From JAVBQG01 sp031549185 (GTDB lineage: Bacteria > Synergistota > Synergistia > Synergistales > Synergistaceae), in contig JAVBQG010000017.1 of the NCBI GenBank assembly GCA_031549185.1, positions 54,205 to 118,204 of the forward strand: DNA of 64,000 bases. The letters run 5' to 3'. The notes below the pieces were generated by a model. That model was not told the origin of the DNA and searched no databases. It was given only the letters and a program-made list of their open reading frames with translations. How positions within the stretch are numbered: position 1 is the first letter of the stretch; every line of letters begins with the position of its first letter. This document shows, piece after piece, positions 42,921 to 51,964 of this stretch. The position numbers were made by a program, and so were the translations under genes.

Positions 42921-44444
42921 ATGGGTGAAATTTTATCGCATCTCGCTCACGGATTCTCCGTGGCATTTACGACGACGAACATTCTCTGGCTTGTCGCCGG
43001 TTCCGCGCTCGGAACAGTGCTCGGCATGCTGCCCGGCCTGGGCCCGACGACGGGCATCGCCCTGCTTCTGCCGCTGACGTTCGGCATGGAGCCGGCCACA
43101 GCGCTCATCGCCATGAGCGCGATCTACTACGGTGCGATGTTCGGCGGATCGCGCAGTTCGATCCTGCTCAACGTCCCCGGCGACGGCGCGGCCGTCGCTT
43201 CCTGCTTCGACGGCTATCCGATGGCGCGCAAGGGGCGCGCCGAGGCGGCGCTCGCCATCTCCGCCATTGCCTCGTTCATCGGCGGACTCATCGCGATCGT
43301 CGCCTTCGTCCTGATCGCGCTGCCGATGGCGCGTTTCGCGCTCAAATTCGGCCCGCCCGAGTACTTCGTCCTGATGATCTTCGCGCTGGCGGCCACCGCC
43401 GCGATCTCCAAGGAGGCGCTCTTGAAGGGGCTGGTCGCGATGGCGTTCGGTCTTCTGCTGACGACGGTCGGCCTCGACCATCAGGCGGGGACGCCCCGTT
43501 TCACCTTCGGCATCACGGAGCTGCAGACCGGCATCGATTTCGTGGTCGTCATCATCGGCATCTACGGCATCGGCGAGGTCTTCGAGAATCTGGAGCACAT
43601 CGCCAGAGCGGCTGTCAAGCCGGTGCAGACGAAGTTCGGCCGCATCTGGATCACGATGGAGGACTGGCGGCGCTCCTTCTGGCCGATGATCCGCCAGACG
43701 CCGGTCGGCTTTCTGATCGGCATCCTGCCGGGCGCCGGCGGCACCATCGCGGCGCTGATGGCGTACAACAACGAAAAACAGCTCTCGAAACACCCCGAGG
43801 AGTTCGGCGAGGGTGCGATCGAAGGGCTCGCGGCCCCCGAGGCGGCGAACAACGCCTGCTCGGTGGGCGCGATGATTCCGATGCTGACGCTCGGCGTGCC
43901 GGGGTCCGGCACCACGGCTGTCATGCTCGGCGCGCTGCTGATCCTCGGTCTGCAGCCGGGGCCGCTGCTCTTCGAGCAGCACCCGGACGTCGCCTGGGGC
44001 ATCATCGCCAGCATGTTCCTCGGCAACGTCGTCTGCGCCTTCATCAATATCCCGCTCGCCGGCTTGCTGGTGCGCGTGCTGTCGGTGCCGCCGCGCATTC
44101 TCTATCCGATGGTGGTCTCGGTGGCCTTCCTGGGGGTCTACACGATCAACTTCAGCGTCGTGGACTTCGTCCTGCTCACGGGGCTCGGCTTCGTCGGCTA
44201 TCTGATGAAGAAGTTCAAGGTGCCCAGTGCGCCGCTCATACTGGCCTCGGTCGTGGGGCAGTCGATGGAGCAGTCGTTCCGGCAGTCGATGATGCTGTCG
44301 GACGGCCAGATCGGCATCTTCTTCGCCTCGCCGATCACCCTCGTCCTCTGGGTGCTCGCCATCGGCTCCATCGCCTGGCCGTTCGTCTCTGACTACCGGG
44401 CGCGCAAGAGGAAGGAAAAGAGCGCCGACATCCCGATCGACTGA
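42921..44444 (+). CDS. tctA: TTT transporter large membrane subunit (TctA)
   Basis: The carrier subunit, 507 residues with about 12 helices. GMLPGLGPTTGIALLLPLTF and GILPGAGGTIAALMAY are the two inverted-repeat signature loops of TctA, and GSRSSILLNVPGD is the conserved third. Length and motifs are standard. Starts 12 bases after tctB with GGAGGAG upstream and ends the operon. Confidence 0.96.
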   Translation: MGEILSHLAHGFSVAFTTTNILWLVAGSALGTVLGMLPGLGPTTGIALLLPLTFGMEPATALIAMSAIYYGAMFGGSRSSILLNVPGDGAAVASCFDGYPMARKGRAEAALAISAIASFIGGLIAIVAFVLIALPMARFALKFGPPEYFVLMIFALAATAAISKEALLKGLVAMAFGLLLTTVGLDHQAGTPRFTFGITELQTGIDFVVVIIGIYGIGEVFENLEHIARAAVKPVQTKFGRIWITMEDWRRSFWPMIRQTPVGFLIGILPGAGGTIAALMAYNNEKQLSKHPEEFGEGAIEGLAAPEAANNACSVGAMIPMLTLGVPGSGTTAVMLGALLILGLQPGPLLFEQHPDVAWGIIASMFLGNVVCAFINIPLAGLLVRVLSVPPRILYPMVVSVAFLGVYTINFSVVDFVLLTGLGFVGYLMKKFKVPSAPLILASVVGQSMEQSFRQSMMLSDGQIGIFFASPITLVLWVLAIGSIAWPFVSDYRARKRKEKSADIPID

Positions 44445-44467
44445 CGAAACAGGAAACGAAACGCAAA

Positions 44468-44498
44468 ACGGGCGGCTCCAAAAGATGGAGTCGCCCGT
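44468..44498. terminator. Stem-loop after tctA
   Basis: ACGGGCGGCTCCA (44468-44480) pairs with TGGAGTCGCCCGT (44486-44498) with one G-T pair, and CGTTTG follows. It stands between the convergent tctA and outer-membrane protein genes. Confidence 0.7.
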
Positions 44499-44557
44499 CG
44501 TTTGCAATCGATTGACCGTTGGGGAACGCTCTACAATCTTTACCTCAGGCCCCCGTC

Positions 44558-45148
44558 TTAAAAATATAAATTCACCTTTGCCTGTACGGCGAAGCCGCTC
44601 AGGTCGTAACCCTTCACCTCGGAGATCAGATTGTACGACGCCTGCAGATTGAACCACTTCGTGATGTCCGCTCCGATCATGACGCGTCCGCCGAAAGCGC
44701 CCCGCCAGCCGGTGTCGACCTCGGCCGCCTTGTCCTCGAAGCTGATGGCGTAGCCGGCGACGCCGAGGCCGAAGTAGGGTTCCACAGGCCCTGTCTGTTC
44801 CAGATACCAGCGGCCTTCCAGGCCGATGGGGATGACGTAGGCGTCGTTTGGCCCCTCGCTGGCGTGAAAGTAACCGAAGTAGGGATGCAGGATGAAATCG
44901 CCCGCTCGCAGCTTGTTCGCCCAGCCGAACGTCTCCATGTTCAGCGTGATGCCGAATCCCTCCCAGCTGTCCCCGAAGGCGTTTTTAACCTTGCTGGACG
45001 TTGGGAAGTACCACGCGTAGGTCGGCGACAGGAAGAAGAGCTTTGTATCGTCGGCACGTGCGGTTCCGGTAGAAACAGCGATGATACATATTGTGCAGAA
45101 CAGGAGTGCCATGGACAGGCAAATCATTTTAGTACCGTTTCTTTTCAT
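44558..45148 (-). CDS. Outer-membrane beta-barrel protein
   Basis: A 196-residue exported protein. Residues 1-32 are a signal peptide ending TARADD. The mature part shows alternating hydrophobic residues and Gly/aromatic turns of an 8-strand barrel and ends in KVNLYF, the terminal Phe being a usual outer-membrane insertion signal. It supports a diderm cell envelope. Its role is unknown; similar small barrels are adhesins, pores or lipid-modifying enzymes. It has an extended -10 promoter at 45202-45210. Confidence 0.8.
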   Translation of the reverse strand: MKRNGTKMICLSMALLFCTICIIAVSTGTARADDTKLFFLSPTYAWYFPTSSKVKNAFGDSWEGFGITLNMETFGWANKLRAGDFILHPYFGYFHASEGPNDAYVIPIGLEGRWYLEQTGPVEPYFGLGVAGYAISFEDKAAEVDTGWRGAFGGRVMIGADITKWFNLQASYNLISEVKGYDLSGFAVQAKVNLYF

Positions 45149-45201
45149 CCTCTGTTCATCTCCTTTACGATCTTTGTCAAGTGTCCACTTTTGTTCATTC
45201 G

Positions 45202-45210
45202 ATTATAGCA
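45202..45210 (-). promoter_or_regulatory. Extended -10 promoter of the beta-barrel gene
   Basis: The complement reads TGCTATAAT, about 55 bases before the ATG at 45148; third copy of this exact form in the window. Confidence 0.55.
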
Positions 45211-45307
45211 CGAGGCGATCGCTCGATTCCGCGAAAAGTGCGATACGACATTTGCCGCGAGGACGTATTATGATCGTTCAATATTGCTTTGGAAAGGATT
45301 GATCCGC

Positions 45308-46138
45308 ATGCCGATGTTCAGCATCGACGAAAACTGCGTCAAGTGCGGCCTGTGCGCCGATCTCTGTCCGGCGGGCATCATCAAGGTGGGGGAAGGCGGC
45401 GCGCCGTTTGTGGCGAAGGAAGTCGAAGGAATGTGCATCCACTGCGGGCAGTGCGTCTCGTTTTGCCCGAAGCGCGCCTGCTATCTCGATTTTCAGCCCG
45501 AGGGCGACCGCATCCCGGTGGACGCGGGCCTGATGCCATCTCGCGAGTCGGGCGAGACGCTGCTTCGTTCGCGGCGCAGCATAAGACGTTTCAAAGACGA
45601 ACCGCTGCCGCGCGGACTCCTCGAGCGCATTTTCGAGACGGCGCGGTACGCGCCGACCGCGTCGAACAGCCAGGAGGTCCGCTGGATCGTCTCCGAGACG
45701 CGCGAGAGGACGAAGGCGATCGCGTCGCGCGTGATCGAATTTTTCAGAGGTAGCGGGGAGAGCGCCGGAGCGGCCGGCGGCGAGGGTGCGAACCGTTACG
45801 CCGGCATCACGAAGATCTGGGACGGCGGTTACGACATCATCACGCGCGGTGCGCCGACAGTGGCGCTCGCCGTCATGCCGACCGCAAACCTGTTTCACGC
45901 CGATGGTGCGATCGCGCTGACGTATCTCGAACTCGCGGCGCACGCGAACGGCGTCGGTTGCTGCTGGGCGGGTTTCGTCACAATGGCCGCATGGAGTGAC
46001 CGGGAGCTCTGCCGCTTCGTCGGCGTGCGCGACGACGAGACGATTGTCGGCGGACAGATGATGGGTTTCCCCATGCCAGCGGTCGCGATGAGCAAACTTC
46101 TGCCCCCGCGCAAGAAAATCGACGTGAGCTGGATATAA
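45308..46138 (+). CDS. Ferredoxin-nitroreductase fusion protein
   Basis: A 276-residue flavoprotein. Residues 1-55 hold two 4Fe-4S clusters (CVKCGLCADLCPAG and CIHCGQCVSFCPKR). From about residue 75 a nitroreductase domain follows, with the FMN-binding RRSIRRFKDEPLP and APTASNSQ motifs and the late GGQMMGFP block. Such proteins pass electrons from ferredoxin to an FMN-bound substrate, often in anaerobes; the physiological substrate is not known. The ATG at 45308 has AAAGGA about ten bases upstream. Confidence 0.92.
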   Translation: MPMFSIDENCVKCGLCADLCPAGIIKVGEGGAPFVAKEVEGMCIHCGQCVSFCPKRACYLDFQPEGDRIPVDAGLMPSRESGETLLRSRRSIRRFKDEPLPRGLLERIFETARYAPTASNSQEVRWIVSETRERTKAIASRVIEFFRGSGESAGAAGGEGANRYAGITKIWDGGYDIITRGAPTVALAVMPTANLFHADGAIALTYLELAAHANGVGCCWAGFVTMAAWSDRELCRFVGVRDDETIVGGQMMGFPMPAVAMSKLLPPRKKIDVSWI

Positions 46139-46158
46139 AAAACGAATCCTGAAAAGAG

Positions 46159-46196
46159 AAACACCCCCTCGCCACATAGGGAAGGGGGTGTTTTTT
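46159..46196. terminator. Bidirectional terminator between nitroreductase and gltS
   Basis: AAACACCCCCT (46159-46169) pairs with AGGGGGTGTTT (46183-46193), with TTTTTT on the + side and an A/T-rich flank on the - side. Confidence 0.85.
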
Positions 46197-46215
46197 GATG
46201 TGCGGAGGATGCCGC

Positions 46216-47427
46216 CTACTTCGCCAGTATCCCGACGAATGTCTGGATCACGACTGCGTTCGCGATGTCGATGAAGAAAGCGCCGACGATGGAGACGAGG
46301 AAGAACGCGCGCGGCGCGGGGCCGTATCTGGCGGAGATGGCCTGCATGTTGGCGATCGCGTTCGGCGTCGCGCCGAGGCCGAAGCCGCAGTGTCCCGCGC
46401 AGAGCACCGCCGCCTCGTAGTCGCGCCCGTTGAGGTTGAAGGTGATGAAGTACGCGAAGAGCGCCATCAGCATCACCTGTCCCGAAAGGATCGCGAGCAT
46501 GGGGATGGCGAGCTCGACGAGCTGCCAGAGCTGCAGGTTCATCAGTGCCATCGCGAGGAAGATCGAGAGCGACACGGAGCCGATGTAATCCACCAGGCGT
46601 GTGTTGACCTTGTACAGCTTCGTCGATTCACCGACGTTGCGGATGATAATGCCCGCGAAGAGTGCGAAAAGATAGGTGGGGAAGCGCAGGTTCACCTTGA
46701 CCAGTTCGGTGTAGACGATCGATCCGATGCTCATGGCGAGCGTGAGCTGGAAGATCGTACGGAGGATGTCGTTCTGCTCGATCGGTTCGACGCTCTCCTT
46801 GAGAATGTCGTCGTCGAATTGCGAGAGATCTTTGTGTCCGGGCTGGCCGGGTTCAAGACGTTTTTTGAGGATCAGGCGCCGCGCCACCGGGCCGCCCAGG
46901 AGCGAACCGGAGACGAGACCGAAGGTTGCCGCCGCCATGGCAAGCTCCATCGCCCCGGCCAGGTGATACTGATCCATGAAGTACTTGGCGAAAGTCGCTC
47001 CGGTGCCATGCCCTCCGCTCATCGTGATCGAGCCCGCCAGCAGGCCGAGCATCGGATTCAGGCCTGTCGCGACGGAGAGCCCCCAGGCGACGAGGTTTTG
47101 CAGAACGAGCAGGACGGCCGCCGCGATGAGGAAGGTGAAGACCTGTCTGCCCCCTTCTTTGAGCAGACGGAGGCTTGCCGCCAAGCCGATGGTGGTGAAG
47201 AAGGCGATCATGAACGGATCCTGCAGCGTGGTGTCGAAGCGCAGGCCGATGTTCGCGTTCGACCTTATGAACCAGTTGAGCAGGGCGAAGAGGATGCCGC
47301 CGACGACCGGTGCGGGGATATTGTATTTGTAGAGAAAGGGAATCCGTTTGCAGAGGAAGGAGCCGATCAGCAGGAGTACGATGGCAAAGGTTACCGTCTG
47401 GATCATGTCGAAGTAGATCATGTTCAT
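46216..47427 (-). CDS. gltS: Na+/glutamate symporter
   Basis: A 403-residue inner-membrane carrier that imports glutamate with Na+. IPAPVVGGILFAL in helix 2, the SITMSGGHGTGATFA reentrant loop and HCGFGLGATPNAIANM in the second repeat are GltS signatures. It would use the Na+ gradient made by the decarboxylase at 34-41 kb and feed glutamate fermentation. Single gene with a near-consensus promoter. Confidence 0.95.
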   Translation of the reverse strand: MNMIYFDMIQTVTFAIVLLLIGSFLCKRIPFLYKYNIPAPVVGGILFALLNWFIRSNANIGLRFDTTLQDPFMIAFFTTIGLAASLRLLKEGGRQVFTFLIAAAVLLVLQNLVAWGLSVATGLNPMLGLLAGSITMSGGHGTGATFAKYFMDQYHLAGAMELAMAAATFGLVSGSLLGGPVARRLILKKRLEPGQPGHKDLSQFDDDILKESVEPIEQNDILRTIFQLTLAMSIGSIVYTELVKVNLRFPTYLFALFAGIIIRNVGESTKLYKVNTRLVDYIGSVSLSIFLAMALMNLQLWQLVELAIPMLAILSGQVMLMALFAYFITFNLNGRDYEAAVLCAGHCGFGLGATPNAIANMQAISARYGPAPRAFFLVSIVGAFFIDIANAVVIQTFVGILAK

Positions 47428-47464
47428 ATTGTATCACCTCAGGGAAATTTTTCAGGAGAGCAAT

Positions 47465-47493
47465 ATCATATAATATTCTCAAAAATAAAGCAA
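47465..47493 (-). promoter_or_regulatory. Promoter of gltS
   Basis: On the - strand TTGCTT (47493-47488) and TATGAT (47470-47465), spacing 17, about 35 bases before the ATG at 47427. Confidence 0.7.
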
Positions 47494-47538
47494 TAGTCTG
47501 ATTAAGATGAAAAAATCAAAATATGAAGAGCGATTATC

Positions 47539-47568
47539 GAAAAAAGCGCGCCCATATCGGGGATATGG
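47539..47568 (-). terminator. Terminator of the gpmA-to-grpB operon
   Basis: CCATATC (47552-47558) pairs with GATATGG (47562-47568). On the - strand GCGCGC and then TTTTTT follow, about 35 bases after the stop of the last gene at 47603. Confidence 0.65.
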
Positions 47569-47602
47569 CAATGAAACAGAAAGCGCACCGGTTGGTTCGG
47601 CC

Positions 47603-48124
47603 TCAGGCCCTCTGCTTGCATCTCCACTTCAACGCCGCACGTTCGACGGCCTTCACGAAGTCGTCCTTGCCGTCCATGTAGGATTCGATGTCGTCGGGGA
47701 ATTGTTCAGCGAGGCGGGTCTTCAGCTTGCCGTATTCGTAGCAGACGTCTGGGTTCGCCCGCAGATAGTCGCGGAACGCGAGGTGTCGTTCGATCTCGTA
47801 GACGTTGTCGAACTGGAAGAGGTGCACGTGGTGCGTGCGGTCATCGCCTCCCTTGCGGTAGAAGCGTCTGCCGGAGATGCCATATTCGCCCATGGCCTCG
47901 TAGCCGATGGCCTCGAAACGGTCGTCGAGCACGTCCACCCTTTCGAGATCGTGCACGACCGGCATGATGTCGATGACGGGTTTCGCCGACAGGCCTCTCA
48001 CCGCGGTGCTACCGATGTGGAAGATGTTGATCAGCTCGTCCGCCAGAATGTCGCGAATCTTTTGCGCTTCCACCTCGTACTCGCGCTCCCAGTTTCCGCT
48101 GTGGCCGACTATTTTCACGATCAT
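47603..48124 (-). CDS. GrpB-family protein (nucleotidyltransferase fold)
   Basis: A 173-residue cytosolic protein of the GrpB/DUF110 family. FHIGSTAVRGLSAKPVIDIMP carries the G-S-T and D-x-M/D motifs of the minimal nucleotidyltransferase fold. The family's substrate is not established; some members are fused to coenzyme A kinases. It overlaps ldcA by four bases (ATGA) and ends the operon. Confidence 0.88.
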   Translation of the reverse strand: MIVKIVGHSGNWEREYEVEAQKIRDILADELINIFHIGSTAVRGLSAKPVIDIMPVVHDLERVDVLDDRFEAIGYEAMGEYGISGRRFYRKGGDDRTHHVHLFQFDNVYEIERHLAFRDYLRANPDVCYEYGKLKTRLAEQFPDDIESYMDGKDDFVKAVERAALKWRCKQRA

Positions 48125-49089
48125 CGCGCCGCACCTCCGTCGAGCGCCGGGCGCCCGAATTTCAGAATACCCGCCTCCGTGTCCATCTCTACCGTCGCAC
48201 CGAGAGGCAGTGTGATATTGAGTTCGCCGTGCCCGACGGCCAGTCCGCCCATGATCGGTTTCCCCAGCGTGACGAGCACGTCCTCGATCACGTCGCGCAC
48301 GGTGCGGAATCTCGCGCTCTCCGGTTTTTTCGGCGGAGCGCAGTTCGTGAAATCGCCCAGCAGGATGCCCGCGGCGTCGGCGAGTTTTCCGGCGTTGAGC
48401 AGGTGGTTCAACATGCGGTCGACGCTGTAGGGCTCCTCGTCCACGTCCTCGATCAGTACGATCTTGCCGCGTGTGGCGAGCTCGGCCTTCGTGCCGAGCG
48501 TCGTGCAGAGCACGGCGAGGTTGCCGCCGATCAGCTCACCCTTGCATTTTCCGGGGGTGATGCAGGTTCGCGCGTAGCCCTGCGGGTCCTCGATCTCGCC
48601 CAGGGGTGCCGGGTCGGTGAGGGCGCGCAGAAAAGCCTCGTTCGTCGCACCCGCTTTCTTGCGCAGGTTTTTCGACGTCGCCATGGGGCCGTGGAAGGTA
48701 AGGAGGTTGCACCTGCGCGCGAAATATGCGTGCAGGATCGTGATGTCGCTGTAGCCGACGAAAATCTTCGGGTTCGCCGCCACGAGCCGCGCGTCGATGT
48801 GGCGGATCAGCCGGCCCGCGCCGCTGCCGCCGCGCATGCAGACGATGCCGTCGATGCTCGCGTCTCCGAAGGCCCAGTGGATGTCGTCGAGCTTGACCGC
48901 GTCGGACTCGGCGGCGAGATAGCCGCGCTTCGGCGTGTTGCCCGTGCACGACTTGCCGACCACTGGTTCGAAGCCCATCTCCCGCAGGGCGTCGAGTCCC
49001 GCCGCGAGGTCCTCGTCCGGCGCCGGGCTCGACGGCGCGATGACGGCGATGCGGCTGTGTTCTTTGAGCGGCCGCGGTAAGATTCTCAT
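48121..49089 (-). CDS. ldcA: LD-carboxypeptidase (S66 family, LdcA/MccF-like)
   Basis: Cytosolic serine peptidase of 322 residues that removes the terminal D-Ala from murein tetrapeptides during wall recycling (other S66 members act on microcin C-like compounds). IAVIAPSSP at the start, CMRGGSGAGRL as oxyanion region and VGYSDIT with the nucleophile Ser114 fit the family; the catalytic Glu and His occur later (LIEDVDEEPYSVDRM and GLAVGHGELNI). It begins two bases after the oppF stop, so it is part of the peptide-importer operon, favouring a muropeptide role. Confidence 0.9.
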   Translation of the reverse strand: MRILPRPLKEHSRIAVIAPSSPAPDEDLAAGLDALREMGFEPVVGKSCTGNTPKRGYLAAESDAVKLDDIHWAFGDASIDGIVCMRGGSGAGRLIRHIDARLVAANPKIFVGYSDITILHAYFARRCNLLTFHGPMATSKNLRKKAGATNEAFLRALTDPAPLGEIEDPQGYARTCITPGKCKGELIGGNLAVLCTTLGTKAELATRGKIVLIEDVDEEPYSVDRMLNHLLNAGKLADAAGILLGDFTNCAPPKKPESARFRTVRDVIEDVLVTLGKPIMGGLAVGHGELNITLPLGATVEMDTEAGILKFGRPALDGGAAR

Positions 49090-49091
49090 GG

Positions 49092-50081
49092 TTATCGACT
49101 CTCCTTTGCGAAGTGGCAGGCGGCGCTGTGCCTGCTCTCATCCGGCGGCGTCGGCTCCTTGTCCGCGCAGAGCTCCTGCGCGATCGGGCACCGTGTGCGG
49201 AAGCGGCAGCCGGAGGGCGGGTCGAGCGGGCTCGGCAGGTCGCCCTGCAGCAGGATGCGCTCCCTGTCGCGCCGGTGCGGATCGGGGATCGGCACGGCGG
49301 CGATCAGCGACTTCGTGTACGGGTGCAGCGGGTTGCCGAAGATCTCGTCGCTGGTGCCGATCTCCATCAGTTTGCCGAGGTACATGACGCAGATGCGGTC
49401 GGAGATGTAGCGCACGACGGAGAGATCGTGCGAGATGAAGAGATACGTCAGGTCGAGGTTCTCCTTCAAGGCGACTAGCAGGTTGATCACCTGCGAGCGG
49501 ATCGAGACGTCGAGCGCCGAGAGCGGCTCGTCGCAGACGATCAGCTCGGGGCCGAGCGCGACCGCACGCGCGATGCCGATGCGCTGGCGCTGCCCGCCGG
49601 AGAACTCGTGCGGAAAGCGCGAGAGCGACTCCGGCCGCATGCCGACCTTCTGCAGCAGGTCGGCGGCGGTACGTCTCAATTCGGCGCGGTCGTGCGTCAC
49701 GCCATGCGTGACGAGCGGCTCGGCCAGGATATCGAGAATTCGCATGCGCGGGTTGAGCGACGAGTAGGGGTCCTGAAAGACGATCTGCATCTTCGCCCGC
49801 AGGGCGCGCATCTCCGCCGCCGGCAGCGAGGCGATGTCGCGTCCCCTGTAGAGCACCTTGCCCCCCGTGGCGGGCAGCAGGTTCAGCACGACGCGTCCGA
49901 GCGTGCTCTTACCGCAGCCCGATTCGCCAACCAGCGAGAAGATCTCCCCGCGGCGGATGGTGAAGTCGACGCCGTCGACGGCGCGCAGTCGCGCAATGGG
50001 CTTTCCGAAGCCGGTCTTGAAGGGGAAATACTTTTGCACCTGTTGCAGTTCGAAGAGGATTTCGGGGTTCGACTTACTCAT
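49092..50081 (-). CDS. oppF: Oligopeptide ABC transporter ATP-binding protein (OppF/DppF type)
   Basis: ATPase of the third peptide importer, 329 residues, with Walker A GESGCGKST, signature FSGGQRQRIGIARAV, Walker B LIVCDEPLSALD and the C-terminal CRFRTRCPIAQELC. It overlaps oppD by eight bases and is followed within two bases by ldcA. Confidence 0.94.
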   Translation of the reverse strand: MSKSNPEILFELQQVQKYFPFKTGFGKPIARLRAVDGVDFTIRRGEIFSLVGESGCGKSTLGRVVLNLLPATGGKVLYRGRDIASLPAAEMRALRAKMQIVFQDPYSSLNPRMRILDILAEPLVTHGVTHDRAELRRTAADLLQKVGMRPESLSRFPHEFSGGQRQRIGIARAVALGPELIVCDEPLSALDVSIRSQVINLLVALKENLDLTYLFISHDLSVVRYISDRICVMYLGKLMEIGTSDEIFGNPLHPYTKSLIAAVPIPDPHRRDRERILLQGDLPSPLDPPSGCRFRTRCPIAQELCADKEPTPPDESRHSAACHFAKESR

Positions 50082-51057
50082 CGGAGGCGCGCTCCTCTCG
50101 CCAGCAGCGTACCGCGTGGGCGTTCTGCGGATAAAAGAACGGCGGCAGTGTCGTGCGGCACTTTTCGAACGAGACGTCGCACCTCGGCTCGAAGGGGCAG
50201 CCCGCCGGCAGGTCGAGCAGGTTCGGCACCATGCCGGGGATGCTGTAGAGGTTCTCCTCGTCCTTCGAACGCGCGTCGACGCGCGGCAGCGAGCGCAGCA
50301 AGCCGGAGGTGTAGGGGTGGCGCGGGTCGTCGAAGAGCTCGTATACGTCCGCCGACTCCAACACGTGTCCGGCGTACATGACGTAGACGCGGTCGCAGAG
50401 TTCGGCGACCACGCCGAGGTCGTGCGTGATCATGAGGATCGCGGTGCCGGTGCGTTCACGCAGGCCCGTGAGCAGGTCGAGGATCTGGGCCTGGATCGTG
50501 ACGTCGAGCGCCGTCGTCGGTTCGTCGGCGATCAGCAGCTCCGGCTCGCAGATCAGTGCCATGGCGATCATGACGCGCTGGCAGAGGCCGCCGGAGAGCT
50601 GGTGCGGATAGTTCCTCAGGCGCGAGGACGCCTGCGGCACGCGTACGAGGTCGAGCGCCTCGACGGCGCGCTTCCGCGCCGACTCCATGGAGGCGCCCCG
50701 GTGCAGCACCAGCGGCTCGCAGAGCTGTCGCCCGATCGTCATCACGGGGTTCAGCGCCGTCATCGGCTCCTGAAAGATCATCGAGACGCGGTTGCCGCGG
50801 ATGTGCCGCATCTCGTCGCCCGTCTTGGCGAGCAGGTTTTCGCCGTTCAAAAGGATCTCTCCCGAGGCCTTGCCTCGGTGCGGGATCAGGCCGATGGTCG
50901 AGAGCGCCGTCACGGTCTTGCCGCAGCCGGACTCGCCGACCAGACCGACGACCTCTCCTTTCTCCATGTAAAAGTCGACGCCCGACACGGCGGGCACGCG
51001 CCCGGCGGCGGTGTCGAATTCGACGCGCAGATTGTGGATCGTGAGCAGATCGGGCAT
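50074..51057 (-). CDS. oppD: Oligopeptide ABC transporter ATP-binding protein (OppD/DppD type)
   Basis: ATPase of the third peptide importer, 327 residues. Walker A GESGCGKT, Walker B LLIADEPTTALD and the Cys motif CPFEPRCDVSFEKC are usual, but the signature reads LSGGLCQRVMIA, with Cys where nearly all have Arg or Gln. The ATG at 51057 is preferred to the preceding GTG at 51060. Confidence 0.93.
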   Translation of the reverse strand: MPDLLTIHNLRVEFDTAAGRVPAVSGVDFYMEKGEVVGLVGESGCGKTVTALSTIGLIPHRGKASGEILLNGENLLAKTGDEMRHIRGNRVSMIFQEPMTALNPVMTIGRQLCEPLVLHRGASMESARKRAVEALDLVRVPQASSRLRNYPHQLSGGLCQRVMIAMALICEPELLIADEPTTALDVTIQAQILDLLTGLRERTGTAILMITHDLGVVAELCDRVYVMYAGHVLESADVYELFDDPRHPYTSGLLRSLPRVDARSKDEENLYSIPGMVPNLLDLPAGCPFEPRCDVSFEKCRTTLPPFFYPQNAHAVRCWREERASDE

Positions 51058-51061
51058 CACG

Positions 51062-51958
51062 CTACCCCTTCATCGTCGGGTCCAGCGCGTCGCGGACGCC
51101 GTCGCCCATGAAGTTGAAGCCGAGCACCGTGATCAGGATGAAGACGCCCGGCGCGACGCCGATCCAGGGGGCGGAGAGGAGAAACTCCTTCCCCTTGATG
51201 GCGATCAGTCCCCAGCTCGGCGTCGGCGGCTGCGCGCCCATGCCGAGGAAGGAGAGCCCCGCCTCCTGCAGGATGTAGTTGGGGATCGAGAGCGTCAGCA
51301 GCACGATCACGGTCGGGATGCAGTTCGGCAGGATGTGTCTGGCCATGATGACGCTGTTTTTGACGCCGATGGAGCGGGCGGCCTCGACGAACTCCTTGTT
51401 GCGCAGAGAGAGCGTGAGCGACCGCACGACACGGGCGGTGCTGGCCCAGCCGACGAACGACAGCGCGATGAAGAGGTTCATCAGGCTTCCCCCCAGCGTG
51501 TACATGATCGCCATCGCCAGCAGCAGCGAGGGAAAGGCGAGCACGACGTCCGCCAGGCGCATCAGGATGTAGTCGGTCTTGCCGCCGTAGTAGCCCGCCG
51601 CGATGCCGACCGCCGCGCCCACGAACTGCGCGATCAGAGCCGGCACGACGCCGATCAGAAGCGAGATGCGCGCGCCGTAGATCAGGCGCGTCAGGAGGTC
51701 GCGCCCCAGCTCGTCGGTGCCCAGCCAGTGGGCCGCCGACGGCGGTGCGGCGACTTTGGAGAAGTCGATCTTGTAGGGATCGTAGGGCGAGATCAGCGGC
51801 GCCGCGATCGCCCCGATCAGGAGGATGGCCACGATGATCAGGCCGACGATCGCCATGCGGTTTTTGCCGTAGGCGTTCACCAGGTCGCGCACGATCTGGG
51901 AGCGGGCGCTTTCTGTGCGGTTCGTTGTGGGATCGAGCATGTTGGTCGATTCTTCCAT
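51062..51958 (-). CDS. oppC: Oligopeptide ABC transporter permease (OppC/DppC type)
   Basis: Inner-membrane permease of 298 residues with six helices. APLISPYDPYKIDF after helix 1, GTDELGRDLLTRLIYGAR, the EAA loop FVEAARSIGVKNSVI and MGAQPPTPSWGL are typical. It lies six bases after oppB and a few bases before oppD. Confidence 0.94.
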   Translation of the reverse strand: MEESTNMLDPTTNRTESARSQIVRDLVNAYGKNRMAIVGLIIVAILLIGAIAAPLISPYDPYKIDFSKVAAPPSAAHWLGTDELGRDLLTRLIYGARISLLIGVVPALIAQFVGAAVGIAAGYYGGKTDYILMRLADVVLAFPSLLLAMAIMYTLGGSLMNLFIALSFVGWASTARVVRSLTLSLRNKEFVEAARSIGVKNSVIMARHILPNCIPTVIVLLTLSIPNYILQEAGLSFLGMGAQPPTPSWGLIAIKGKEFLLSAPWIGVAPGVFILITVLGFNFMGDGVRDALDPTMKG

Positions 51959-51964
51959 GGCCGT